A DNA stretch of 64,000 nucleotides from Candidatus Bathyarchaeota archaeon (GCA_005888755.1 VBBQ01000027.1:1-64000); one strand, 5' to 3'; positions 33,512 through 43,019 are shown, counted from the stretch's first letter. Numbers and translations: made by a program. The notes: generated by a model not told the origin, from the letters alone.

Positions 33512-34267
33512 TTAGGCTTTACGGCCCGAGATGATCATCCAATCTGGAATTTCTAGCCCTTCTCTCACAATACGAGTGCGGTGCTTCTTCCAGAACGAAC
33601 TCTTGACGTGCCAGCTCTCGAAGAGATGTTCTGCCGCGCGGGCTCTTATGATCAGATTGCTCTTGATCCTCTTGACCCGGATGTTTCGAAACTCCGCTCG
33701 CTCTAGTGTTGACACTACCTGGTCTGGTCTGGGAGAGAACCATTCCTTTGGCGGAGTCTTTGTCCAGATCGGGTTGGTGTCAGCTTCTATCAACAATCTC
33801 TGGCGAGGGTTTCTGGGAGTGGGCGAGAGAAATGAATGGATCGTTAGGCCACCATGTCTCAGAACGCGGTAACACTCTGACAGAAACATGGATAGCTCGT
33901 AGGAATCGATCTCGGGCAGAAACTCACTCGATATCACCCCTGCGTACTTGTCGGAGAACTCGCCCCATAGCCAGTCCAGATAATCCGCTACATGCACCTT
34001 GACCCGGCTCTTGAGCATCGCTCTGGATAGAGCCTTGGTCAACTGACTTAGAGTCCCTGCGTACGCGCCGCTGAATGTGTCCACGACATTGAATTGATGC
34101 TGGGGGAGAAGCTTCGCCAGTGGAATGGTCAGCTGGCCTTTTCCGCAACCAATCTCTGCGAGAACCCCACTCCTGTTGGGAACAAGCTTTGCGATCTCTC
34201 TCGCGAGGTCCTCGTATTGCCGAGCGTAGGCACTTTTCACTTCGCTTGGATCTTCAACGATCTCCAC
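33512..34267 (-). CDS. class I SAM-dependent methyltransferase
   Basis: A 251-residue methyltransferase: motif I VLAEIGCGKGQLTIPLAKLL (about 33-52), motif II FNVVDTF, and a post-I region VKVHVADYLDWLWGEFSDKY followed by the motif IV-like SSEFLPEIDS and ECYRVLRHGGLTIHSF. The C-terminal 80 residues are basic, suggesting a nucleic-acid or anionic substrate, but none can be named. It is divergent from the glycosylase gene by 95 bp. Confidence 0.88.
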   Translation of the reverse strand: MEIVEDPSEVKSAYARQYEDLAREIAKLVPNRSGVLAEIGCGKGQLTIPLAKLLPQHQFNVVDTFSGAYAGTLSQLTKALSRAMLKSRVKVHVADYLDWLWGEFSDKYAGVISSEFLPEIDSYELSMFLSECYRVLRHGGLTIHSFLSPTPRNPRQRLLIEADTNPIWTKTPPKEWFSPRPDQVVSTLERAEFRNIRVKRIKSNLIIRARAAEHLFESWHVKSSFWKKHRTRIVREGLEIPDWMIISGRKA

Positions 34268-34362
34268 CGTATCAATTCTCTCTTGCTTTCGCTTCGAAGA
34301 AGGTGCCCTCCGGCCTACCTAAGTAGGCAATCATACAATTTATTCTCGAAGAAGGGTCAAGA

Positions 34363-35262
34363 ATGGGGTTGTACTCCGAAGAGGGTTCACTCAGACCGAC
34401 CCCACCTTTCGACTTTGCAAAGTCACTGGACTTTCTAGGAATGTTTCCACCTATGCGAGAAGACCAAACTGTGAACGAGCTCTCCATGACCAAAGCAGTC
34501 CGGGTCGGAGGCCGACCCATAGTGTTCCAGCTAAAACCGACCGGAACAATCAAGATGCCCGGACTAAAGTATACCATGTTCGCGGAACGCCCTTTCTCCC
34601 GCGGACTAACGGAGGTGGTGATCGATAGGATCTCGTTCTTCCTCAGCCTTACTGATGATCTCGACCAGTTCTATCGCACAGCAATCAACGACGCCAACTT
34701 TGCGCCCACTCTTCAGAAGCTCTACGGGCTCCACCAGGTCAAATTCTTCACTCCGTTCGAATGCGCCTGCTGGGCGGTGCTTTCACAGCGGAACCAGTTG
34801 AGCGCGGCGCAGAAGGCGAAGCAGGCGTTGCTTGAGCGTTTCGGCACAGGCCTCGAGGTAAACGGTCACCAGTACAGGGCGTTCCCGGAACCTAGCCAGC
34901 TAGGAGAAGCCTCCAAACAAGAGTTGAAGGGCCTAATCAGACATGAGCGTAGGGAAGAGTATCTAGGCGAAATAATCAAGGCGTTCAACAAGGTCGATGA
35001 GAGATTCCTGAGAACTGCCGACTATGACAAAGTTGAGGAATGGTTGAAGAATATCAGAGGCATAGGAGAGTTCTCCGCGAAACTCATTCTCCTAAGAGGT
35101 CTCGGCAGGATGGAGAAACTAGCAGTAGAGAAGCGATTGATCGCAGCAGCGGGCAAGGTCTACGGAAAACCAATGACAACTCAAAGACTTCATGTCATCG
35201 CGGAAAAATATGGGAAATGGAAGGGCTATTGGGCCTACTACCTAAGGACCGCGGGAGCTTAG
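34363..35262 (+). CDS. HhH-GPD DNA glycosylase-like protein with Glu at the catalytic Asp
   Basis: A 299-residue protein of the AlkA/OGG1 superfamily: an N-terminal beta domain, then FFTPFECACWAVLSQRNQLS (about 128-147) and the helix-hairpin-helix NIRGIGEFSAKLILLRGLG (GIG at 233-235). In the family an Asp about 22-24 residues after GIG is essential for base release; here the aligned stretch is LAVEKRLI with Glu256. No FeS Cys cluster is present. It may excise alkylated or oxidised bases, or may have lost activity. The start codon is ATG at 34363. Confidence 0.82.
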   Translation: MGLYSEEGSLRPTPPFDFAKSLDFLGMFPPMREDQTVNELSMTKAVRVGGRPIVFQLKPTGTIKMPGLKYTMFAERPFSRGLTEVVIDRISFFLSLTDDLDQFYRTAINDANFAPTLQKLYGLHQVKFFTPFECACWAVLSQRNQLSAAQKAKQALLERFGTGLEVNGHQYRAFPEPSQLGEASKQELKGLIRHERREEYLGEIIKAFNKVDERFLRTADYDKVEEWLKNIRGIGEFSAKLILLRGLGRMEKLAVEKRLIAAAGKVYGKPMTTQRLHVIAEKYGKWKGYWAYYLRTAGA

Positions 35263-35290
35263 AATATACCGAGACCGCGTAACAGCAAAT

Positions 35291-35953
35291 CTAGGGAGTG
35301 TTTGAAATCGTGACACTCGTCAGGAACGGCAGAGGAGGTTTTGGTTGACAACATACGCCACTGGGCGGTGCCGGGTAAACTGGAACAACCCCGATCGCGT
35401 TGACCACGTCCATGCCGCTAATGACACGGCCGAACACGGTGTACTTCCCGTCAAGACTGGAGCTATTCTTGTCAACAAGATTGATGAAAAACTGGGTGCT
35501 ACCACTGTTCGCTGCTCCCGTGTTCGCCATCGCCATATACCCAGCGTAGTTGTGAAGTGAACTCACTATTTCGTCAGGTACTGTTGTACCCTGGTATTGT
35601 CCCCAAGTATTGTTGTTGCCTCCACCATTTTTTGTATTTTCATCTCCGGTCTGGACTACGAATCGCGCCTCGATTCTGTGCCAGACAAGATTGTTGTAAA
35701 AGCCGGATCTCGCTAGGTTCACAAAGTTGTTCACGGTAATCGGAGTTTGGCTGCGATAGAGCTCAACCTCGAAAGTACCCTTCGAGGTATTGAGCGTAGC
35801 GTAGATGATGCCCGGAGGTAGCGACGAGACGTATGCGTACACTCCAACTGCTATGATTACGATGAGTACGACAGCAAGTAGAAGATAGACTACTCCTCGT
35901 CTTTGCCTTTTGCGTGTTTTTTCGAGAACCTTACGTTTCTGGGCAGAGGGCAA
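35291..35953 (-). CDS. membrane-anchored cyclophilin-type peptidyl-prolyl isomerase
   Basis: A 220-residue protein: a basic N-terminus (KRKVLEKTRKRQRR), one transmembrane helix (about 20-43) and an external cyclophilin domain from about residue 52. Domain motifs include VELYRSQTPITVNNFVNLAR, the active-site HRIEARFVVQTGD (R of the catalytic FxxQ/R region), MANTGAANSGSTQFFINL and KYTVFGRVISGMDVV. It should catalyse proline isomerisation in exported proteins. This fits the secreted S53 peptidase and surface proteins nearby. Confidence 0.93.
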   Translation of the reverse strand: MPSAQKRKVLEKTRKRQRRGVVYLLLAVVLIVIIAVGVYAYVSSLPPGIIYATLNTSKGTFEVELYRSQTPITVNNFVNLARSGFYNNLVWHRIEARFVVQTGDENTKNGGGNNNTWGQYQGTTVPDEIVSSLHNYAGYMAMANTGAANSGSTQFFINLVDKNSSSLDGKYTVFGRVISGMDVVNAIGVVPVYPAPPSGVCCQPKPPLPFLTSVTISNTP

Positions 35954-36023
35954 AGGGAACTCGCAAAGCTGTGAGATGGTCCGCTTGTTGAAATATGATT
36001 CGTTGAGAGCCCTTCCAGACGCT

Positions 36024-37145
36024 TCACAGAGCGAGCGATTGGTATTCTGTCACACATGGCGACCCGACTGTCGCCCACAGTTTTCTTGCATACAGATCCA
36101 TTACTATCGAGACTACTGTCTCGTATCTTTCATACTCTGGCAGTTTCATGTTTGAGTGACGACATACCGATTCCGGCTTCCCATGGTGATCTCTCAACAT
36201 GTTCTGTGCGCCAGCTAGACTCAGCTTTTGTCCCACTCGAACCGTTCCGTCTAAGAGCTTCTGAATTCTTCGATATCGTTGAAGCGTCGATAATCGTTCT
36301 TCGTCCAAGACCTGTCTTACGCCGAGTTTTCTAGGGTTGGAGAAATGGTTGGTGTGAGCGAGCGCTCCTCTATCTGGTCCGACTTCGCAGAGTGCTTCGG
36401 GCGCAGACTCGATATCGACGGCCTTTCCCAATCCCATTTTTTTCTGTTGTCCCACGATGAAGTTGGCTGAACAGTTCCTCTGGCCTTGGGCGATGACTTT
36501 GACTGCGCGTCCGAGTGTTTTCGAGCTGAGTATTTCCCAGCATCGTACGTGGAAGGGTTTCTTTAGCCGTGCCCAGTCGTCTTTGCTGGACACAATTCCG
36601 TTAATTAGCAAACCAACCCCTTCAGAGTTCAAACCGATCTTCCCTCCGACCACTCCTGCCTCTGTGAACGACAAGACATCTGGGCCGTTTTCGTTTCTGA
36701 CTTTTAGGAAGAGCCCTTTGACCTCTGGTATCCAGTCCCAGTTCTGCGCCATTATCAAATGTCCATTTTCGACTGCAGTCGGAAGCGCTGCGAAGGCTGT
36801 GCAACCGAAAGTCTTGGGTATAGGCTTGAGTCCAATCTTGGAGAACTGACTGTACATCAATTCGTAGCGAACGTTCAACGCGGTGATATCGAGAATTTCC
36901 TGACTCGAACCCGCGGCGACACCTTTCATCGTCTCAGCGTATTCTGGGCTAGCCTTGGTGATCACTTTCAGGAATTTTGCTGCTCGACTCAGGGCGACGT
37001 CATGTGAGAGTTCGGTTTCGCTTTGGAATCGGCGAAAGTAGATCTCTAGGTTGTGCTGGATTTCTGGACGAGCCTTTTTTCCGTGCTTGTATCCTATCTG
37101 GTGTGGTGAGCCTTTGAGGGTTAGAACAGGGAGCTTCGTTTTCAT
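36024..37145 (-). CDS. C45-family (penicillin acyltransferase-like) NTN hydrolase
   Basis: A 373-residue protein of the acyl-CoA:6-aminopenicillanate acyltransferase / choloylglycine hydrolase-like superfamily. N-terminal GSPHQIGYKHGKKARPEI is shared by C45 proteins; the nucleophile Cys, which becomes the N-terminus after self-cleavage, is C115 in TFGCTAFAALPT. LIMAQNWDWIP and VGGKIGLNSEGVGLLING follow as usual. It hydrolyses or transfers acyl groups on amides; substrate unknown. No signal peptide. Its start lies 6 bp after the tandem GNAT gene, so the two may be co-transcribed. Confidence 0.88.
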   Translation of the reverse strand: MKTKLPVLTLKGSPHQIGYKHGKKARPEIQHNLEIYFRRFQSETELSHDVALSRAAKFLKVITKASPEYAETMKGVAAGSSQEILDITALNVRYELMYSQFSKIGLKPIPKTFGCTAFAALPTAVENGHLIMAQNWDWIPEVKGLFLKVRNENGPDVLSFTEAGVVGGKIGLNSEGVGLLINGIVSSKDDWARLKKPFHVRCWEILSSKTLGRAVKVIAQGQRNCSANFIVGQQKKMGLGKAVDIESAPEALCEVGPDRGALAHTNHFSNPRKLGVRQVLDEERLSTLQRYRRIQKLLDGTVRVGQKLSLAGAQNMLRDHHGKPESVCRHSNMKLPEYERYETVVSIVMDLYARKLWATVGSPCVTEYQSLAL

Positions 37146-37151
37146 TCCTAT

Positions 37152-38135
37152 CTATGCCAGGTTCTTCTCTAAGGTTATCCAGCCAACTTCTCGTTTGAAG
37201 CCGAGCTTCACGTTGATCCCGAGCATCGGTGCGTTGGTCGAGTCGTTCCAAGTCTTGAGCTTCTCGTACTTGTGGCTTCTAGCGAACTCGATGACTTTGA
37301 GTTTCAAAGCAACCGCTATCCCTCGTCCCCGGTATTCTCGAATTACCCCTGTAAGTCCCTGATAGAGGCCTTTAGGATCCTTCTGAGCCTTCCACACCGT
37401 GCTCATCCCCACATAATTGTCACCGTCCTTGGCTATCATGTACCCTTGGGGAACCAAGTTGGGACTCTTCATCTCGAAAGCTGACCACTGCTCAAAGGAG
37501 ACCGGCGTGAACTGTTCAGGTCGGGGAATGTCTTCTGAGACGGCTTGGACTAGAGCATGGAGTTTGCGATAACAATCGGGATCGCTCCTCATCTCATCAG
37601 CCAGTGTGACGTAGTGGATTCGATGCTGAGACGCCTTGTCCACGTATTTTTGGAAAACAGATAAGTTGACCGTGGCGGGGTTGAGACGTGACTCCCAGGC
37701 TCTCATCTTCTCGTGGAACCCTCGATTCGTTGCGAACTTGATTGGAAGGGGCATGTCCTCCCTAACACCAGTCCATGCTGTTACAGCACCAAAATCCTTG
37801 AAGTCTTGCCTTAGTCGCTCGTAGAGTGCACTGCCTATTCCCTTCCTCTGATGTTGTGGATCGACCCAGATATCGAACCAGAGTTTCTTCGGATGATACA
37901 TCCAGGGAACGTGTTGACACTGAGCGAACCCGACAGGTTCTAGGACATCCTTAGTAAGACAGGAGTATCGTTTGAAATGGAATTTCGACCTGTCAAGACT
38001 TTCATCTTCAAACCTCCATTCCTCCGGCGTCCGATCGTAGTCGGGAAAGACCGAGCCGAAGATGTGGGCCAATTTCCCATAATGTTCCGACTTGAATTCT
38101 GTCAGTTCGATGGGGAGTGTCCACTGTCTCGACAT
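37152..38135 (-). CDS. tandem-domain GNAT acetyltransferase
   Basis: About 327 residues forming two GNAT domains. The first has the acetyl-CoA loop PQHQRKGIGSALYERLRQDF (Q/RxxGxG), the second IREYRGRGIAVALKLKVIEF followed by NDSTNAPMLGINVKLGFKRE. Tandem GNATs of this type occur with antibiotic or mycothiol acetyltransferases, but the substrate cannot be read here. I prefer ATG at 38135 over TTG at 38156, because a TTTAA box at about 38159-38165 sits 24-30 bp upstream, giving a leaderless start. Followed closely by the C45 gene. Confidence 0.88.
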   Translation of the reverse strand: MSRQWTLPIELTEFKSEHYGKLAHIFGSVFPDYDRTPEEWRFEDESLDRSKFHFKRYSCLTKDVLEPVGFAQCQHVPWMYHPKKLWFDIWVDPQHQRKGIGSALYERLRQDFKDFGAVTAWTGVREDMPLPIKFATNRGFHEKMRAWESRLNPATVNLSVFQKYVDKASQHRIHYVTLADEMRSDPDCYRKLHALVQAVSEDIPRPEQFTPVSFEQWSAFEMKSPNLVPQGYMIAKDGDNYVGMSTVWKAQKDPKGLYQGLTGVIREYRGRGIAVALKLKVIEFARSHKYEKLKTWNDSTNAPMLGINVKLGFKREVGWITLEKNLA

Positions 38136-38210
38136 GTTGAGTGTACTGGACCGCAACCGATTAAACCTTTGTAAGACCCGTCACCGTCTTTCTAATCGGC
38201 GGAGATTACC

Positions 38211-38628
38211 TTGAGCGAGTCTATTCAGGATTGGATTCTTCAGCTCCCGAATGTCGCAAAAGCTCCTTACAGGTTTGGCGGGACAGAATTCTAGGTCCTA
38301 GGCCTCGAATTCATGCATTCTCATGAGCCAGCGTAATTTGACATCATGCTCTCCAAAGAGGATCAAGAGAGAGTGCTGAAGGAGGCCATGGCTGAGCCTC
38401 ACCGGTTCGCGCCTCAAGCTGGATGGATCACGTTCAGGATCCGGTCAGAAAAGAGATGTTAAAGCGGCGAAGGAACTGATTCGCCTGGCCCATAGCAATG
38501 CGGAGAAGCTGATGGCGGCTCAGGTGTCGTGGCGCGTCCAAAAGGAAGGGATAGCCTCCCATCTAGATCTCTTCTGTTTGGACAAGGGGAGGAGCTTCTC
38601 GCCGATCCTTGGTTTAGCAAAAACCTGA
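38211..38628 (+). pseudogene. decayed luciferase-domain (DUF5519) gene
   Basis: Read with corrections, this gives SESIQDWILQLPNVAKAPYR, FGGTEF, GLEFMHSHEPA, LSKEDQERVLKEAMAEPHRF, APQAGWITFRIRSEK and DVKAAKELIRLAHSNAEKLM, the normal order of the small luciferase-domain family DUF5519. It is broken by TAG at 38292-38294, a TAA near 38333 and a one-base frameshift near 38452. The TTG start keeps a GGAG ribosome binding site at 38201-38204. The rest of 38157-38800 holds nothing else I can support apart from the promoter of the peptidase. Confidence 0.8.
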
Positions 38629-38761
38629 GTACCTTACCCTCAGTCCGACAAAATGTCGTCAATGACGCGAGCACTATGCCCTCAAACTTGCTCGTCAGAA
38701 CACGATAGCGATGTAGCTTCGTGCATCTTTGGAATGACGTGGTTTGCTGCCGACTGCCAAG

Positions 38762-38800
38762 TGTTAAATAGATAAAACTCAAGCGTCGGGGGTCTTCGTT
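38762..38800 (+). promoter_or_regulatory. promoter of the secreted peptidase gene
   Basis: A TATA-like GTTAAATAG (about 38761-38770) lies some 32 bp before the ATG at 38801, predicting a transcript start around 38793 and a very short leader. CGGGGG just before the start could aid ribosome binding. Confidence 0.45.
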
Positions 38801-40729
38801 ATGTCATTACCGAGAATAGTTCTCGCACTGAGTGTTTTAGGATTGATTGTCTCGCTGAACGTTTCGTTTGGAGGCATGTTTGCTCAAGCAGCCAATTCTG
38901 GTCGGTCAACCCTCGTAGGGAGCGCACCCACATGGGCGAACAACAAGAATTACCTGGGTGCTGCCGATCCGACTATTGACGTTGGTTTCCGGGTCTACCT
39001 CGGCTGGAATAACCCTTCGGCGGTTGAAGCTCTTGCCGGGGCCGTTTCCAACCCCAAGAGCCCATCGTATGGTCAATATCTGACACCTCAACAGTTCCGT
39101 CAGCAATTCGCTCCCTCACAATCACAGGTCGGCGCGGTTCAATCTTGGCTCAAGAGCCAAGGCTTCACTGTCGAGTACACGCCGATGAACAATCATTATG
39201 TGTCGGCAGAGGGAACTGTTGCGCAAACGCAGGCCGCATTCGGCAACAGGTTCGGGATCTACAGCGTTGGTGGACTAAGCCTCAGGTCCCCATCCGCTGA
39301 TGTTTCTATTCCCAGCTCCTTAGCAAACATCGTCACAGGTGTCATAGGCCTCGACGATAGCGTACAATTTGTTCACATGGACAGTACTGTTGGAGACGCG
39401 CCTCCGCCACCTGCCTTCGTTAGCGCTCACCCGTGCTCATCGTACTGGGGACAGCTACAAGCTGTAGGTTTTACGAACCCGTATGGGCCAGGAACACTCC
39501 CGTTCGCGCCGTGCGGATACACCCCCCAGCAGGTCAAGGGTGCTTACGGTATCTCCGGGTATGATGGTTCAGGTCAGACGGTAGCGATTATCGACGCCTA
39601 CGCAGCACCTACGATCGTCCAAGATACTAATCAGTGGTCGACCAATCGCGGGCTTCCGACACTTACAGCAAGCCAATTCGTTCAGATTGTCGCACCCGGA
39701 ACTTACAACCATCCCGAGAAGGGGCTCGCACAGGATCCGCAGGGATGGTATGGCGAGGAGACGCTTGACGTGGAAGCTGTTCACGGGATGGCGCCCGCTG
39801 CGACCATTGTTTTCATTGGCGCTCCCAACAACTTCCAAGACCTCGACGCGGCACTGAATCATGTTGTTGACCGACATCTAGCGTCGATTGTCACCAACTC
39901 GTACGGCTTCAATACCGAAATACTACCCGCGGGCTACATCAAGCCACAAGAGGATACGATTCTGCAAGGAGTGGTCGAAGGCATCGGAATCTACTTCTCC
40001 TCTGGCGACAACAGCGACGAGTCACTGGTGCAGGGCTATGTTACCACTGACTGGCCCGCCTCCAGCCCGTTTGTGACGGCAGTCGGAGGGACCAGTCTCG
40101 CAGCAGGCCCGTCGAACAATTACCTCTTTGAGACAGCTTGGGGAACAACTACGTCCTCATGGACTGGCACAACATGGTCCCCTACTCCGCCCGGCTCATG
40201 GTTGTACGGTTCAGGAGGAGGAGTCAGCCGCATCTTCGCAGAACCATCCTACCAAGTAGGTGTAGTGCCCAACTCGGTCTTCCAGGCTCAGGGACGCACC
40301 GGTCGAGCTGTGCCGGACATTTCGGCTGTCGGCGATCCCAACACGGGATATTTGATCGGAGAAACACAGACATTCCCTAATGGCACAGTGGCGTACGCTG
40401 AATATCGTATCGGAGGGACCAGCCTATCGTCTCCGCTGGTCGCTGGAATCATGGCACTAGCAGACCAGGCTGCGGGCCACACACATGGGTTTGCCAACCC
40501 ACTCTTCTACAGTCTCGCAGGCTCGATGGCTTTCACGGACGTCGTCAGCCCCGCCTCAACCGTCGCCGTGGTGCGGGCAAATTATGTGAACAGTATTGAC
40601 GCGAGCGCGGGAGTTGTTTATCGTCTGCGAACCATGAACCAGAATCTGAGTCTCAAGTCTACACCAGGGTACGATGACGTGACCGGCTTAGGAACGCCAA
40701 CCAGCTCGTTCCTGAACGCTCTCAAGTGA
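38801..40729 (+). CDS. secreted S53 family serine-carboxyl peptidase (sedolisin/kumamolisin type)
   Basis: A 642-residue precursor: signal peptide (about 1-31, ending AQA), an S53 prodomain (about 45-200, with PSYGQYLTPQQFRQQFAPSQ) and the catalytic domain. The catalytic residues are E319 and D323 (YGEETLDVEAVHGMAP), the oxyanion D403 (SSGDNSDE) and the nucleophile S541 in GGTSLSSP. The C-terminal calcium site is GYDDVTGLGTP. S53 peptidases digest protein at acidic pH, so the organism probably feeds on external protein in an acidic habitat. Ala/Ser/Thr-rich composition is typical of secreted archaeal enzymes. Confidence 0.95.
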   Translation: MSLPRIVLALSVLGLIVSLNVSFGGMFAQAANSGRSTLVGSAPTWANNKNYLGAADPTIDVGFRVYLGWNNPSAVEALAGAVSNPKSPSYGQYLTPQQFRQQFAPSQSQVGAVQSWLKSQGFTVEYTPMNNHYVSAEGTVAQTQAAFGNRFGIYSVGGLSLRSPSADVSIPSSLANIVTGVIGLDDSVQFVHMDSTVGDAPPPPAFVSAHPCSSYWGQLQAVGFTNPYGPGTLPFAPCGYTPQQVKGAYGISGYDGSGQTVAIIDAYAAPTIVQDTNQWSTNRGLPTLTASQFVQIVAPGTYNHPEKGLAQDPQGWYGEETLDVEAVHGMAPAATIVFIGAPNNFQDLDAALNHVVDRHLASIVTNSYGFNTEILPAGYIKPQEDTILQGVVEGIGIYFSSGDNSDESLVQGYVTTDWPASSPFVTAVGGTSLAAGPSNNYLFETAWGTTTSSWTGTTWSPTPPGSWLYGSGGGVSRIFAEPSYQVGVVPNSVFQAQGRTGRAVPDISAVGDPNTGYLIGETQTFPNGTVAYAEYRIGGTSLSSPLVAGIMALADQAAGHTHGFANPLFYSLAGSMAFTDVVSPASTVAVVRANYVNSIDASAGVVYRLRTMNQNLSLKSTPGYDDVTGLGTPTSSFLNALK

Positions 40730-40801
40730 TACAAGTCTCCAGCGATAGCCGACACCTTCATCCGAGTGCGTTCTCTCTATTGGCTCGCCTAATAGCGAGC
40801 G

Positions 40802-41459
40802 CTAGGGCTTTCCAAGTTTCACCAGAAAATGGGCACGATTTCCACCCTCTTCAACAGGAATCAACCTCTCTTCGAAGGTTACGATCTCGAATTCTCTGAA
40901 ACAGAACTGGAGTTCTTGGCGCGGGAAGAAGTGATGAATTATTCCTCGCTCTTCTCCCTCAGTAAAAACGTAGGTGTTGCGCTCCAGGCATCTTGCCGTT
41001 ACCTTTTCTGAAATCTGCCGCGGACAGAGCCACGACGCAAGCAGAAGAACCCCTTCTCATCACTCGATGAACCTCTCCGACCGCCTTCTTGATCTCGATC
41101 AGTTTGCCGTGGTGGAAAACGTTTGTACATACGACCCCATCGAAATAATTGTCCACGATCGGTAGCTCCCGCATCTCATGCTTGACGAGCGTGATATTGT
41201 CGATGGAAGCACTCTTCAAGCGACCTTCAAGGGTCTTGAGCGCTGTCTCCGAAACGTCAAGAACGACAACCTGAAAGCCGGTCTTGCCTAGAAGTATAGA
41301 GTGTCGACCTGCTCCGCAGCCTAGGTCCAGAACCTTCTTGGCGCCTTCACGTTTCAAGTCTTCGGCGAAATTCACAACCACAGGGAGTGGTGGCGAAGTC
41401 TCCGCCCACCCCTCCTCTCTCCAGACAAGCTCCCAAGGATGAGTCCTGTTCGAACGCAT
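40802..41459 (-). pseudogene. class I methyltransferase split by a frameshift
   Basis: The first frame carries a class I methyltransferase: THPWELVWREEGWAETSPPL, motif I VLDLGCGAGRHSILLGKTGF, motif II VVVLDVSETAL and FDGVVCTNVFHHG. It stops after GAQHLRFY near 40960. A second frame continues the family C-terminus (TYVFTEGEERGIIHHFFPRQ, then FEERLIPVEEGGNRAHFLVK) to a TAG at 40802-40804. One extra base near 40980 explains the break. The likely start is ATG at 41459; a longer frame to 41513 would overlap the phosphoesterase gene. Single lesion, so recent decay or an assembly error. Confidence 0.78.
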
Positions 41460-41490
41460 CAGCGTCAAGCCTTCCTGATTTACGACTACT

Positions 41491-41979
41491 TTACAGCCGG
41501 ATGATTTCTCCACGAATCTCCTTGTCCACTGTCAGAATCCCGTAGGTTTTCTTTGTAGCGGGAAACTTTCCGGTTGCGCTGCCGGGGTTGAACCAGATAA
41601 TACCGTCCCGGAAATCGTTCTTCGTTCGGTGGCTGTGTCCATGAATAATGGCCTGGACCCCGGGGAACTTGGGCCTCAACCTCTGCTCCAAGGAGTGGGG
41701 AGAGCCTCCCTCAGCCGGATGGTTGACCCCGATCTTCAAATCCCCTACTTGGACGATGTCAATTGCCGGCAATTCTTTCCTTACATCTGGCCCATCGATA
41801 TTGCCGTAGACACCTCTGAAGGGGCCGACCTTGCGCAATTCGTCAACCAGCCATTTGCCAGTGAAATCCCCTGCGTGAATGATCATATCGGCGCCGGATA
41901 TCTCGTCAAGGACTTGCCTGGGTAGGTTGTCGATAAAGTCAGTATGGGAATCGGAAATGACGACTATTTTCACGATCAT
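41491..41979 (-). CDS. YfcE/MJ0936-type metallophosphoesterase
   Basis: A 162-residue calcineurin-like phosphoesterase: VVISDSHTD (DxH), IHAGDFTG (GD), VYGNIDGPD (GN) and IIHGHSHRTKN (GHxH) with a final WFNPGSATG. These small cytoplasmic enzymes hydrolyse cyclic nucleotides or phosphodiesters; the natural substrate is unknown. One difference from the standard family is NHPAEGG where THG is usual, which removes a metal-binding His. It follows the phosphotransferase gene by 7 bp on the same strand. Confidence 0.9.
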   Translation of the reverse strand: MIVKIVVISDSHTDFIDNLPRQVLDEISGADMIIHAGDFTGKWLVDELRKVGPFRGVYGNIDGPDVRKELPAIDIVQVGDLKIGVNHPAEGGSPHSLEQRLRPKFPGVQAIIHGHSHRTKNDFRDGIIWFNPGSATGKFPATKKTYGILTVDKEIRGEIIRL

Positions 41980-41986
41980 TATCCCT

Positions 41987-42925
41987 CTATTTCAAGAGCG
42001 CTTGGGAGATCCTTTCCCGGTTTCGATGACTCCACAGGGCGGCTTTTGAAAATAGAGTCGGCCCATAACCGTCCGCTTCCGACCGTTTCGCTCTATCCGG
42101 ATCATTTCTCAGCATCCAAAGCACAAAGGCGAAATCATCCAAGAAACCAGCAGTCATCAGATCTGGAATCAATGCAATATCTCCGTTGGACAAGGGATGA
42201 TATTCCGTATATGACTGGAGGAATTGCTTTGCGGAATCTATGTCTAATTGATGCGTGACCCTCCTATCTCTGCAGCAGTATTGCATCGTTACAGCAATAT
42301 CTTTGACAACTGGATCGTTCGTTCCGCTGACGTGCTCGAAGTCAATAACCCCGGCTAGCTTGCCCTTTTTCCAGATCAGATTTTCGGAGATGAGGTCTCT
42401 GTGAATGGGATATAGCCTTGGTTTCTGGTGCGGACCGCCATCGAAGCCACGCAGTATCAGAATCATCTTTGCGGACTCCTCTAGGAAGGTACGCTCGTTC
42501 CGATTGATCTTGTCCTTTCGCAGAATTTCCGTTCTGTATTCTTCAATCTCCGTCAATGTGACAGTTCTGTTGTACAAGTCTGACGCTGGTTTTCCATTGT
42601 TGAGGGCTGATCGTTCTATCAGCAGGTGATACTCTGCCATCATCTTCGCGAGTTGTGCTAGACGCGACTCGTCAAGTTTCTCAACGACACTCCCTTCGAT
42701 AAATTTGTAGAGCCAATAGTATTGCCCTTGAACAGTTACGAATAAGCCACCTTTCGTAGTTGCAATGGCTGCCGGGATTTCGTATGGGAAACCAGCTTGC
42801 TTGAGATAGTCGAGGTAGGATAGTTCGAACTTCAGGTCGCGAGGGTTTCTGTGATGAGTATGAGAAACCTGTCTTAGAACATATTTTCCCTGCGTTGTTC
42901 TAAGGATGAAATTGCGGTTAACCAC
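41987..42925 (-). CDS. APH-fold kinase (homoserine kinase type II / aminoglycoside phosphotransferase-like)
   Basis: A protein kinase-like fold enzyme. The catalytic loop is HRDLISENLIW and the metal motif GVIDFEHV (DFG equivalent); the N-lobe shows GKYVLRQV. The frame from GTG at 42925 gives 312 residues, but the protein clearly continues upstream in the same open frame (PSEVGDAISAWDIGQVSACA, to about 43013), with no ATG, GTG or TTG there. The upstream codons run to the stop of the LLM gene, so initiation at a rare codon such as ATA or CTG, or loss of the start, must be considered. Substrate not defined. Confidence 0.8.
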   Translation of the reverse strand: MVNRNFILRTTQGKYVLRQVSHTHHRNPRDLKFELSYLDYLKQAGFPYEIPAAIATTKGGLFVTVQGQYYWLYKFIEGSVVEKLDESRLAQLAKMMAEYHLLIERSALNNGKPASDLYNRTVTLTEIEEYRTEILRKDKINRNERTFLEESAKMILILRGFDGGPHQKPRLYPIHRDLISENLIWKKGKLAGVIDFEHVSGTNDPVVKDIAVTMQYCCRDRRVTHQLDIDSAKQFLQSYTEYHPLSNGDIALIPDLMTAGFLDDFAFVLWMLRNDPDRAKRSEADGYGPTLFSKAALWSHRNRERISQALLK

Positions 42926-43019
42926 ACCCTGCTTGGCAAGTGCGCAGGCTGATACTTGACCAATGTCCCAAGCAGATATCGCGTCCCCGACTTCGCTGGG
43001 AATCTGCAGCCTGGTTATT

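Noticed and set aside
40829-41011. 60-residue plus-strand frame after the S53 peptidase
   Set aside because: It is the complement of the displaced C-terminus of the frameshifted methyltransferase, which matches a known family on the minus strand.
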